Positions 25,925 through 36,445 of a DNA stretch of 64,000 nt are shown piece by piece. How positions within the stretch are numbered: the first letter of the stretch is position 1; each line of letters starts with the position of its first letter. The DNA comes from JAEUKH01 sp964447205 (GTDB taxonomy: Bacteria; Myxococcota_A; Polyangia; Polyangiales; Ga0077539), in contig CAYUSB010000008.1 of the NCBI GenBank assembly GCA_964447205.1, positions 124,001-188,000 on the forward strand. The letters are read 5' to 3'. Position numbers and translations under genes: made by a program. The notes below the pieces were generated by a model. It saw only the letters and a program-made list of their open reading frames with translations, was not told the DNA's origin and did no database searches.

Positions 25925-27460
25925 ATGAAGCCCTCCCTCTTGCTTGTGTTGTTGGCCTCTCTCCTCGGCTGCGCCGACTCGGGCGACGCCACCCTCGGCC
26001 TCGCCGGTCCGCCCTCGACGGGCACCCGGGGCGTGACCCAGGGCGGGGCCCAGGACATCGCGGTGTTTCGTGCCGCGGTGGGGCGGGGAGAGGTCCCCGC
26101 GTCGAGCACCCTGGAGCCCACGGGGTTCTTCGCCGAACACGCCCTCGACCTGCCGCCCGCCACCTGCGGCGAGGCCGTGTGCCTCAACCCCATGCTCGCC
26201 GTGGCCCCGCGCTTCGACGGGGGCAATTGGACCATGGGCTTCGTGGCCCTCTCCACCGCGGTCGACCCGTCGCAGCGGATGCGCCCGCCCCTGCACCTGG
26301 TCGTGGTCCTCGAAGACAGCTCGCACCTGCGCGACGCCCAGAACAGCGTACGGACGGGGCTTCAAGCCCTCCTCGCGGCCCTGCCTCCGGGCGACAGGGT
26401 CAGCCTCGTGACGATGCGTTCGCGGGCCGTGGTGACGGCCCGAGGGGTCGCGCCTGCGGAGGCCGCCCGGGTCCTGACGTTTACGGGCGTCGAAGACCGG
26501 GTGGCCTTGTACGAGGGCCTCGCGGTGGCCTCGCAGCTCACCCAGGAGCAGGAGGGGTTTGTGGGCCAGCACCGGGTCCTCCTCGTCACCTCGGGGCGGG
26601 CCACGGTGGGGGTGACCGACCCGGCCCGGATCACGGCCGTGGGCGAAGAGCTCGCCCGGGCAGGGACCTCGCTCTCGGTGGTGGGCTTCGGCCCAAACTT
26701 CGTGCGCGACGTGGTGGCTCCCCTCGGCGACATCGGGGCGGGCACGTTCGCGTATGCCACGAGCCCGAGCGACCTGCGCGACGTGCTCCGGGCCGAGGCC
26801 GAGACCACCCTCTTCCCGCTGGCTACGGGCTTCCGCCTGGAGGTCCGTCCGGCCCCGGGGTATCGGGTGGGGCGCATCTATGGGGCCCGGCGGGCCCGGG
26901 TCGAGGGGGCGGTCGCGGTGCTCGAATCGCCTGCTCTCTTCGTAGGCACCCGGATGGGCTCGCGCGACGTGGCGGGGGGCCGTCGGGGCGGGGGCGGGGG
27001 GATCTTCGTCGAGCTCCTCGCCGACGCGTCGATGCGGGGGACGGTGGGCCAGGGGGCCCCGGCGTTTACGGTCCGGGCCACCTACCGCGACGCCGACGCC
27101 GGGCGCGATGCCGTGAGCACGGGCGAGGTCCTCAACCCCCTCGCCCCGGGGGAAAACCCCGGCACGATGTGGCCGGTGTTCAGCGATGAGGCCCGGGGCA
27201 AGGTGTTTATGATGCTCAACATGTACCTGGCCCTCGCGGGGTCGGTGCAGTTCTACGAGGAGGGAGATTGCGCCCGGGCCCAGGGGCTCATCGACATGAT
27301 GCAGCCCGCCAGCGACGCGTGGCTGCGGCGTAACCCCGACCCCGACCTCCAGGCCGACGACGCCCTCATGACCCGCCTCCGCGAGAACATGCTCACGCGG
27401 TGCCGCGCGGTCACCCCCATCGAGCCGCGCACCTTCCGCGGCGGCTGCTTCTTCCTGTGA
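25925..27460 (+). CDS. Lipoprotein with degenerate von Willebrand A domain
   Basis: A 511-residue protein. It has a lipoprotein signal peptide with lipobox LLGC (Cys17). The central VWA fold (about residues 115-300) keeps the hydrophobic strand LHLVVVLEDSSHLRDA, but the MIDAS motif DxSxS reads D-S-S-H-L, losing the last serine, and the later strand is LLVTSGRATVG rather than LLTDG. Metal binding is therefore doubtful, and the domain may be a pure protein-binding module. The C-terminal part includes a Gly/Arg-rich loop (GGRRGGGGG) and a helical end with paired cysteines (GDCARAQ, LTRCRAV, GGCFFL). Placed two bases after a membrane protein gene. An upstream GTG at 25919 is a possible but poorer start. 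Confidence 0.75.
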   Translation: MKPSLLLVLLASLLGCADSGDATLGLAGPPSTGTRGVTQGGAQDIAVFRAAVGRGEVPASSTLEPTGFFAEHALDLPPATCGEAVCLNPMLAVAPRFDGGNWTMGFVALSTAVDPSQRMRPPLHLVVVLEDSSHLRDAQNSVRTGLQALLAALPPGDRVSLVTMRSRAVVTARGVAPAEAARVLTFTGVEDRVALYEGLAVASQLTQEQEGFVGQHRVLLVTSGRATVGVTDPARITAVGEELARAGTSLSVVGFGPNFVRDVVAPLGDIGAGTFAYATSPSDLRDVLRAEAETTLFPLATGFRLEVRPAPGYRVGRIYGARRARVEGAVAVLESPALFVGTRMGSRDVAGGRRGGGGGIFVELLADASMRGTVGQGAPAFTVRATYRDADAGRDAVSTGEVLNPLAPGENPGTMWPVFSDEARGKVFMMLNMYLALAGSVQFYEEGDCARAQGLIDMMQPASDAWLRRNPDPDLQADDALMTRLRENMLTRCRAVTPIEPRTFRGGCFFL

Positions 27461-27485
27461 CGGGGGAGTTGGTCTTGGAGCTTGA

Positions 27486-29414
<1,929 letters not shown>

Positions 29415-29486
29415 TGAGCAGCGGAGCCTTTGCCGGGGGATATAGACCCCGCACGGGCTTTTGCCCATCCGAGAGGAGCCGCGACC

Positions 29487-30725
29487 ATGGACTTCGAGCC
29501 GACCCCAAGGGCCCGTGAATACACCGAGCGGGTGCGGGAGTTTGTACAGACCCGGGTGAAGCCCCTGGAGCGCGCCCTCGCGGAGCGCGGGGCCTTCGCG
29601 GCGCACGACGGCGACTGGCACGCGTGGCAGGTCGCCTCCGAGGTCGAGGCCCTCAAGGCCGAAGCCCGCACCCAGGGCCTGTGGAACCTCTTCCTCCCCG
29701 ATCCTGGCCCCGGTCCCGGCCTGAGCACCCTGGAGTACGCCCCCGTGGCCGAGGCCATGGGGCACAGCCTGCTCGCGCCCGAGGTCTTCAACTGCAGCGC
29801 CCCCGACACGGGCAACATGGAGGTGTTGCATCACTTCGCCTCCGAGGCCCTGAAGGCCCGATGGCTGGTGCCGCTCCTGGCCGGGGAGATCCGTTCGGTC
29901 TTCTGCATGACCGAGCCGGGGGTGGCCTCGTCGGACGCGACCAACATGGAGGCCACGGCGATTCCCGACGGAGACGAGGTGGTGCTCCACGGGCGCAAAT
30001 GGTGGTCGACGGGCCTCGGGCATCCCAACGCCCGGGTGGCCATCTTCATGGGCCGAACGCCAGACTCCACCCAAGGGAAACACCAGCAGCACTCGATGGT
30101 GGTGGTCCCTCTGGATACGGCGGGGGTAAAGGTCGCGCGGATGTTGCCGGTCCTGGGGGACTATCACGCCCCGCAGGGTCACGGGGAGGTGGTGTTGGAT
30201 GGGGTTCGGGTGCCGCGCGACCACGTGCTCGGGGGCTTAGGGATGGGCTTCGAGATCGCCCAGGCGCGTCTCGGCCCGGGGCGGATTCATCACTGCATGC
30301 GTTGCCTCGGGGCGGCCGAGGAGGCCCTCGGTCTGATGATCGATCGGGGATTGAGCCGGACGGCTTTTGGTCGCCCGTTGCTCGATCTCGGGGGCAACCG
30401 CGAGCGGGTGGCCGAGGCCCGGGTGGCCATCGACCAGGCCCGGCTCCTGACCCTGTACGCCGCGTGGAAGCTCGACCGGGTAGGGGCCCGGGCGGCCATG
30501 ACGGAGATCTCGGCCATCAAGGTGGTCGCGCCGAACGTGCTGCAGCGGGTGGTCGACGACGCGATGCAGATGCACGGGGGGGCGGGGTTGTCGGGCGACA
30601 CGGCCCTGGCGGGGTTCTTCGCCCAGGCCCGGAGCCTGCGTCTGGCCGATGGGCCGGACGAGGTGCACAAGCACGTGATCGCGCGGATCGAGGTGGCCCG
30701 CCGCGGTCACGGCCGGGCGGGGTGA
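29487..30725 (+). CDS. Acyl-CoA dehydrogenase family protein
   Basis: FAD-dependent dehydrogenase, 412 residues, full length for the family. N-terminal helical domain about 1-125; middle beta domain with CMTEPGVASSDATNMEATA and KWWSTGLGHPNARVAIFMG (flavin-binding motifs); C-terminal four-helix domain with RTAFGRPLLDLGGNRERVAEARV and QMHGGAGLSGDTALAGFFAQAR. The wording resembles the ACAD10/11-like and long-chain-type bacterial enzymes. GAGGAG about eight bases before ATG 29487 fixes the start. The substrate is not evident. It is divergent from the ABC-F gene and shows no neighbouring beta-oxidation genes. Confidence 0.92.
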   Translation: MDFEPTPRAREYTERVREFVQTRVKPLERALAERGAFAAHDGDWHAWQVASEVEALKAEARTQGLWNLFLPDPGPGPGLSTLEYAPVAEAMGHSLLAPEVFNCSAPDTGNMEVLHHFASEALKARWLVPLLAGEIRSVFCMTEPGVASSDATNMEATAIPDGDEVVLHGRKWWSTGLGHPNARVAIFMGRTPDSTQGKHQQHSMVVVPLDTAGVKVARMLPVLGDYHAPQGHGEVVLDGVRVPRDHVLGGLGMGFEIAQARLGPGRIHHCMRCLGAAEEALGLMIDRGLSRTAFGRPLLDLGGNRERVAEARVAIDQARLLTLYAAWKLDRVGARAAMTEISAIKVVAPNVLQRVVDDAMQMHGGAGLSGDTALAGFFAQARSLRLADGPDEVHKHVIARIEVARRGHGRAG

Positions 30726-30944
30726 GGGGGCGGGGCTGGGCAGAGGGGGGCCGCGGTGGTCGCGGCTTCGGTTCCGGGTCCGTCCGTACCGCGAGACGAA
30801 GCCGGCGGTGGGTGTCGGTGGACCACTTCCCTCGCTGCGAGCGCATGCCGCCCACGGTCGTCGGGGACGCGTCGCACGCTGCAAACACAGCGTATTCCGT
30901 CGTGACATACCCTGTCTGCCTGGGGTTGCGTCCAGGAGTGGGCG

Positions 30945-31886
30945 GTGGCAGACGGAGCGGCCATGCGCAACGACTGGGACGGCCGGTACAAAGACCTCGT
31001 GAGCGCGGCCCTGGAGGGCACGGGGGAGGTTCTGCGGGGCCTGGAGTCGGGGGCGGCGACGCAGCGGATGGACGTGGTGTTTCGTCCCAACGCAACCCAC
31101 CGCGCCGAGCGGCTCCAGCGGGGCCTGTTGGGCGCCCTTGTGGACGAAGGGGAGTGCGACCTGGAGCCCTTCCGCAACACGCCCTCGGTGGGTCGTGTGC
31201 GGGGGTGCGTTCGGCGTGCGTGGACCTACCATCACGTGCACCACTGCAACGAAGACGACGCCCGGGCCGAGGACGCGGTGACGCGCGTGGTAGTGCTCTC
31301 CCCCGGGACACCCACAAGTGCAATCGAGACGTGGGCGATGCAGCCGCACCCGACCCTGCCGCGAGGGGTGTACGTGACGAAACCCGGGGTGGGCCTGTGG
31401 ATCGTGGCGATCGCGGAGCTGCCCGCCACACGCGAGACCCTGGCGCCCCGGCTGATGGGCCGCGGGCCAGTGCTGAAGCAGGCCCTGCGCGAGTTGGGGG
31501 CCCTTCCCGCCGGGGCATGGGAGCACAAGCTCACACGGATTCTGCTACGCTGGCGCCAGGAGGTGGCGACCACCCTCCCGCGCTCCGAGGAAGACGAGGA
31601 ATTCATGGAGACGACACACGAGACCTTCGAGCAGTGGGAGGAGCGCATCCGCCGGGAGAGCCTCCGTGATGGTCGCCAGCAAGGCCTCCGCGATGGGCGT
31701 CAGGAGGGGCTCCAACCGCTGCAGCATCAGTTCGCGCGGCGCCTCGGGCGTACCCTGACGGCGGCCGAACAGGCCACGCTGCTGGGCCGCTTCGACACGG
31801 TGGGCCCCGACCGCCTCGGCGACGTCGTGCTCGACCTCACCCCCGACGCCCTCGCCGCCTGGCTCGCCGACCCCGACGCGCGATAG
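30945..31886 (+). CDS. Rpn-like/DUF4351-type protein (putative PD-(D/E)XK nuclease)
   Basis: A 313-residue protein. The N-terminal ~190 residues (ATQRMDVVFRPN, EGECDLEPFRNTPSVGRV, VTRVVVLSPGTP, GLWIVAIAELPA) resemble a PD-(D/E)XK-like core found in Rpn-type or transposase-like families of myxobacteria. A charged helix follows with an exact-sounding internal repeat, RDGRQQGL then RDGRQEGL (24 bp each). The end (QFARRLGRTLTAAEQATLL to ALAAWLADPD) resembles DUF4351. The start at GTG 30945 has AGGAG six bases upstream; ATG 30963 with GGAG is an alternative. Such genes usually occur in many copies per genome, sometimes beside recombination or transposition functions; none is visible here. The family call rests on pattern recognition, so the nuclease label is tentative. 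Confidence 0.6.
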   Translation: MADGAAMRNDWDGRYKDLVSAALEGTGEVLRGLESGAATQRMDVVFRPNATHRAERLQRGLLGALVDEGECDLEPFRNTPSVGRVRGCVRRAWTYHHVHHCNEDDARAEDAVTRVVVLSPGTPTSAIETWAMQPHPTLPRGVYVTKPGVGLWIVAIAELPATRETLAPRLMGRGPVLKQALRELGALPAGAWEHKLTRILLRWRQEVATTLPRSEEDEEFMETTHETFEQWEERIRRESLRDGRQQGLRDGRQEGLQPLQHQFARRLGRTLTAAEQATLLGRFDTVGPDRLGDVVLDLTPDALAAWLADPDAR

Positions 31887-31896
31887 CGCCGCCGCT

Positions 31897-32847
31897 CTAT
31901 GCCTCCTGGGCGGAGATCCAGCGCTCGGCGTCGATGGCGGCCATGCAGCCCGTGCCCGCGGCCGTGACGGCCTGGCGGTACACGTGGTCGGCCACGTCGC
32001 CGCACGCGAACACCCCCGGCAGATTGGTGTACGTGCTGCCCGACTGCACCCGGACGTAGCCGTTGTCGTGGGCCTCGACCTGGCCCAGAAAGAGCTGCGA
32101 GGCCGGGGTGTGCCCGATGGCCACGAAGACCGCGTCGATGGGCATCTCCTCCAGGGCGCCCGAATGGGCGTCGCGCAGGACCACCGAGGTGACCTTCTTC
32201 TTCGACACGTCGCGGATCTCCTCGACCGTGCGGTGCCACATGAAGCGGATGCGCTCGTGTTTGAAGGCCCGGGCCTGCATGATCTTGCTCGCCCGCAGGT
32301 CGCCCTCGCCGCGGCGGACCACCACGGTCACGCTCCGGCACAGGTTGGCGAGGTACAGGGCCTCTTCGAGGGCCGTGTCGCCGCCCCCCACCACGATCAC
32401 GTCCTGGCCCTTGAAGAACGACCCGTCGCAGGTGGCGCACGCGCTCACCCCGTGGTTTTGCAGGGCGGTCTCGCCGGGGCAGCCGATCCATTTGGCCACG
32501 GCCCCGGTGGCGAGGATGACGGTCTTGGTCTCGATGGGCTCCGGCAGGGACTCCAGGTACACCCGCTTGGGCGTCGGGCCGAGCTCGACCTTGACGGCGT
32601 CTTCGGTGAAGAACCGGGTGCCGAAGCGCTCGGCCTGGGCCCGCAGGATCTCCATCAGCTTGGGGCCGGTGACCCCGTCGGCGAAGCCCGGGTAGTTTTC
32701 CACCTCGGTGGTGATCATGAGCTGGCCCCCGGGCTGGTGGTCGCTGCCGAGGCCCTCGACGACGACGGGGCGGAGGTTGGCGCGGGCGGCGTAGATGGCG
32801 GCGGTGAGGCCCGCAGGCCCGCTGCCGAGGATGACGACGTTTTCCAT
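31897..32847 (-). CDS. trxB: Thioredoxin reductase
   Basis: FAD/NADPH flavoenzyme that reduces thioredoxin. The FAD motif GSGPAG is at residues 8-13, the redox-active pair CATC at 137-140 (SACATCDGSFF), the NADPH motif VVGGGDTALEEALYLA at about 152-167, and the C-terminal FAD motif GVFACGDVADHVYRQAVTAAGTGC near 275. The length of 316 is normal. It is the last gene of a same-strand cluster tsaD - small membrane protein - gcvH - trxB with gaps of 35-50 bases. The start ATG is 50 bases after the gcvH stop with only a weak ribosome-binding site. Confidence 0.97.
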   Translation of the reverse strand: MENVVILGSGPAGLTAAIYAARANLRPVVVEGLGSDHQPGGQLMITTEVENYPGFADGVTGPKLMEILRAQAERFGTRFFTEDAVKVELGPTPKRVYLESLPEPIETKTVILATGAVAKWIGCPGETALQNHGVSACATCDGSFFKGQDVIVVGGGDTALEEALYLANLCRSVTVVVRRGEGDLRASKIMQARAFKHERIRFMWHRTVEEIRDVSKKKVTSVVLRDAHSGALEEMPIDAVFVAIGHTPASQLFLGQVEAHDNGYVRVQSGSTYTNLPGVFACGDVADHVYRQAVTAAGTGCMAAIDAERWISAQEA

Positions 32848-32897
32848 GATCGGGGGCCCTATGTAGGGGGACAGGCGGCGGGCGGCAACGGCAACGG

Positions 32898-33287
32898 CTA
32901 CGCGGCGCCGAGGAGGGCCCGGTAGGCCTCGGGGTCGAGCAGACCCGCGAGGGGGTCGACGCCTTCGGGGGCCTCGATGACGACCATCCACGCGGCGTAG
33001 GGGTCGTCGTTGAGGGCCTCGGGGGCGTCGTTGAGGGCTGCGTTGATCTCGACCAGGGTGCCCGCGAGGGGGGCGTACAGGTCGCTCACGGCCTTGACGC
33101 TCTCGACCACGCCGAAGGCCGCCCCGGCCGCGAGGACGTCTCCGAGCTTCTTGTCGACGCTCACGAGGGTCACGTCGCCGAGCTCGTCGACGGCGTGGCG
33201 GGTGATCCCCACCGTGACGCGTCGCCCCTCGGCCCGGGCCCACTCGTGCTCCTTCGTGTACTTCAGCCCGTCGGGAACATCAGCCAT
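32898..33287 (-). CDS. gcvH: Glycine cleavage system H protein
   Basis: Lipoyl-carrier protein of 129 residues. The lipoylated lysine is Lys65 in the canonical ESVKAVSDLYAP context, and YTKEHEWARAEG near the N-terminus is typical of the family. The start at ATG 33287 is favoured over ATG 33293 because GGAGG lies eight bases before it and only two before the other. It stands alone: no gcvT, gcvP or lipoate gene is visible in the window. Instead it sits between a His-rich membrane protein and trxB. A role in lipoyl relay or protein lipoylation, besides glycine cleavage, is possible but only inferred. Confidence 0.95.
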   Translation of the reverse strand: MADVPDGLKYTKEHEWARAEGRRVTVGITRHAVDELGDVTLVSVDKKLGDVLAAGAAFGVVESVKAVSDLYAPLAGTLVEINAALNDAPEALNDDPYAAWMVVIEAPEGVDPLAGLLDPEAYRALLGAA

Positions 33288-33332
33288 CGTCATCGCCTCC
33301 GTACGCCGCGCTCGCCGCGGCGGGAATCACTG

Positions 33333-33587
33333 TCAGGGCGCGGCGGCGTCGGCGCTCGGGGCGCCACCGTCGGTCGCGGCGTTGGACGGGTCGAGCACGC
33401 CGGGGGAGATGAAGAGGTACACGCCCAGGGCCCCGAAGAGCAGCAGGGCGAGACCCACCAGGGGCAACCAGCCGGGGGTGCGGAGGGGATCTTCCTCGGG
33501 GGCGTGGTGCTCGTGCCCGTGGTGCGTGCCGTGGGAGGCCCCGGGGGGCGCTCCGTGGTCGTCGTGATGGGCGTGCGGGTCTGCCAT
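33333..33587 (-). CDS. Small His-rich single-span membrane protein
   Basis: An 84-residue protein with a His/Asp-rich N-terminus (about eleven histidines within the first 30 residues), one membrane helix (about residues 39-62, GWLPLVGLALLLFGALGVYLF) and an acidic Ala/Asp-rich tail. A metal-binding N-terminus is plausible but unproven; I recognise no family. Lies 35 bases downstream of tsaD and 45 upstream of gcvH, same strand. It is short, so reality rests on its ATG, its clear helix and its position in the cluster. Confidence 0.6.
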   Translation of the reverse strand: MADPHAHHDDHGAPPGASHGTHHGHEHHAPEEDPLRTPGWLPLVGLALLLFGALGVYLFISPGVLDPSNAATDGGAPSADAAAP

Positions 33588-33622
33588 GGCGGGGGCGTTG
33601 GTAGCCCTGTTTGGGGCGAAAC

Positions 33623-34702
<1,080 letters not shown>

Positions 34703-34821
34703 CACTTGTGATCTGCCGTGGTCTGTGCTGCGATGCGCGCGCGGCGGCGCGGGTCTCATACCGTACCGCGTCCCACCGGGGTCCCAATACCCCAATGCGC
34801 CTATCATCCTTCAGGAACAAG

Positions 34822-35940
34822 ATGTCCGACGACCCGACCAAGCGCACCGTAAAACGCGCCCCGAAGCCCGCCCCCAAGGCCACGAAGCCCGCCGCGAAGC
34901 CTGCCCCCAAGGCGACGAAGCCCGCTGCGAAGCCCGCTGCGAAGCCCGTTGCGAAGCCCGCTGCCAAGACCACGAAGCCCGCCGTCAAGGCCACGAAGCC
35001 CGCGGCGAAGCCCGCGGCGAAGCCCGCGGCGAAGCCCGCGGCCAAGACCACGAAGCCCGTGGCGAAGCCCGCCGCCAGGGCTACGACGGCGAAGCCCGCG
35101 GCCAGGGCCACGAAGCCCGCGGCCAGGGCCACGACGGCGAGGCCCGCTGCGAAGCCCGTCGCCAGGGCCACGAAGCCCGCGGCAAAGCCCGCGGCGAAGC
35201 CCACCTCCCGGTCGGCGTCGAAGGCCGAGGTGTGGACGACGGAGAAGCCCGCGGGGCGGTCTGCGGCGAAGACCCCGGCGGCGAAGCCCGCGGCGCGCGC
35301 TGCGGCCAGGGCCCCGACGACGAAGCCCGGGGCACGGACCGCCGCGAAGCCCGCGGCCAAGGCCACGACGGCCCGGGCCACGACGGCGAAGCCCGCGGCC
35401 AGGGCCACGATGCAGGCCCGGGTGGCCTCCAGCGTGTCGAAGGCCCTGAAATCGGCCGGGACCCCGGGGCCCGGAGAGGGCAAGAAGAAGCGCAAGAAGG
35501 CGGCCGTGGCGACCCCGGAGGCGACCGATCCGACGGTGGCCCGACGGGAGGCCGCCCAACAGCTCGCCACCTGGATCGCCGTGGTGGGCATGGAGAAGAA
35601 GGCCGAGCGGATCGAGATCATCGACATCTCGGAGAAGGTCGACTACGCCGACTTCCTCGTGCTGATGTCGGGGCGCAGCGACCGGCAGGTGCAGGCCCTG
35701 GCCAGCGGGGTCGACGACGCCCTGCGGCAGCGGGGACACCGGGCCCAGGGGATCGAGGGGCTCTCGCAGGGGCACTGGGTCCTCGTCGATTTCGGCGACG
35801 TGATCGTGCATGTGTTCCTCGACGAGGCCCGGCGGTACTACGACCTCGAGAGCCTGTGGATGGACGCCCGGAGGGTGCCCTACGACGGGGCCGAGCTCCC
35901 GCCCCCGCGGCCTTCGCGGGCGCCCCCGCCGCCCGTATGA
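34822..35940 (+). CDS. rsfS: Ribosomal silencing factor RsfS with histone H1-like N-terminal tail
   Basis: RsfS binds uL14 and keeps ribosomal subunits apart in starvation; the family protein is normally only 100-140 residues. Here it is the last ~120 residues (about 236-355) of a 372-residue protein: QLATWIAVVGMEKKAERIEIID, DYADFLVLMSGRSDRQVQALA and HWVLVDFGDVIVHVF are diagnostic. The first ~200 residues are a Lys/Ala/Pro-rich chain of KPAAKPAAK, KATKPA and AARATTA units, like the tails of bacterial histone H1-like proteins. ATG 34822 has AGGA five bases upstream, and the whole frame is uninterrupted, so the tail looks genuinely translated. A basic RKKKRKK-type patch joins the two. The stop overlaps the rlmH start (ATGA). 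Nucleic-acid binding by the tail is inferred. Confidence 0.9.
   Translation: MSDDPTKRTVKRAPKPAPKATKPAAKPAPKATKPAAKPAAKPVAKPAAKTTKPAVKATKPAAKPAAKPAAKPAAKTTKPVAKPAARATTAKPAARATKPAARATTARPAAKPVARATKPAAKPAAKPTSRSASKAEVWTTEKPAGRSAAKTPAAKPAARAAARAPTTKPGARTAAKPAAKATTARATTAKPAARATMQARVASSVSKALKSAGTPGPGEGKKKRKKAAVATPEATDPTVARREAAQQLATWIAVVGMEKKAERIEIIDISEKVDYADFLVLMSGRSDRQVQALASGVDDALRQRGHRAQGIEGLSQGHWVLVDFGDVIVHVFLDEARRYYDLESLWMDARRVPYDGAELPPPRPSRAPPPPV
34858..35415. repeat. Degenerate Lys/Ala/Pro-coding repeats (H1-like tail)
   Basis: Irregular 9-, 12- and 15-bp in-frame repeats (cores AAGCCCGCGGCG and GCCACGAAGCCC) encode the KPAAK-type tail of the RsfS protein. Unit order varies and all lengths are multiples of three, so the region can expand or shrink without a frameshift. 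Confidence 0.85.
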
Positions 35941-36386
35941 AGCTGAGCCTCGCGGCCGTCGGACGCATCAAGGAGCCTGAGCTCCGGACCCTCCTCGACG
36001 ACTACTACGGCCGCATCCGTCGGTACGCCGACTTCACCGAGACCGAGCTCCGCGACGACCCGCGCCCCGACCGGGTGGTTCAGCAGTTTGAGCGGGCCCT
36101 CGGCGCCCAGGGCCCCCGGGGCCAGCTCGTCACCCTGGAGATCGACGGAGACCGTCTGGGCAGCGAGGCCTTCGCCGCCCGGGTGGGCGCCTCGCTGGAG
36201 TCCGGGGCGATCCCGGTCTTCGCCATCGGAGGGGCGGAAGGGTTGCCCGAGGCCGTACGTTCTCGTGCCCGGTGGCGGCTCTCGCTCGGCCCGATGACCC
36301 TGCCCCACCGCCTCGCCCGCCTCATCCTCGCCGAACAGCTCTACCGGGCCTTCTCCATCCTCAAGGGCGAACCCTACAACAAGTAA
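35937..36386 (+). CDS. rlmH: 23S rRNA pseudouridine-1915 N3-methyltransferase RlmH
   Basis: SPOUT-class methyltransferase acting on m3-pseudouridine 1915 of 23S rRNA in 70S ribosomes. At 149 residues it is the usual length. Family motifs: LAAVGRIKEPEL at the N-terminus, FAIGGAEGLPEAV (the knot SAM-binding loop) and the conserved end LILAEQLYRAFSILKGEPYNK. It overlaps the RsfS stop by ATGA; the rsfS-rlmH pairing is widely conserved in bacteria, which supports the RsfS call upstream. Cytochrome P450 follows after 59 bases with its own ribosome-binding site. Confidence 0.96.
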   Translation: MKLSLAAVGRIKEPELRTLLDDYYGRIRRYADFTETELRDDPRPDRVVQQFERALGAQGPRGQLVTLEIDGDRLGSEAFAARVGASLESGAIPVFAIGGAEGLPEAVRSRARWRLSLGPMTLPHRLARLILAEQLYRAFSILKGEPYNK

Positions 36387-36445
36387 CCCTCGCCCCCTCC
36401 CGAGGGCCCCGCGGAGGGGCCCGTCGTACCGCAGGAGTCGCCGCC

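Noticed and set aside
34858..35415. Possible CRISPR or satellite array
   Set aside because: Units are 9-15 bp, variable in order, in frame and without spacers; they encode the basic tail of RsfS.
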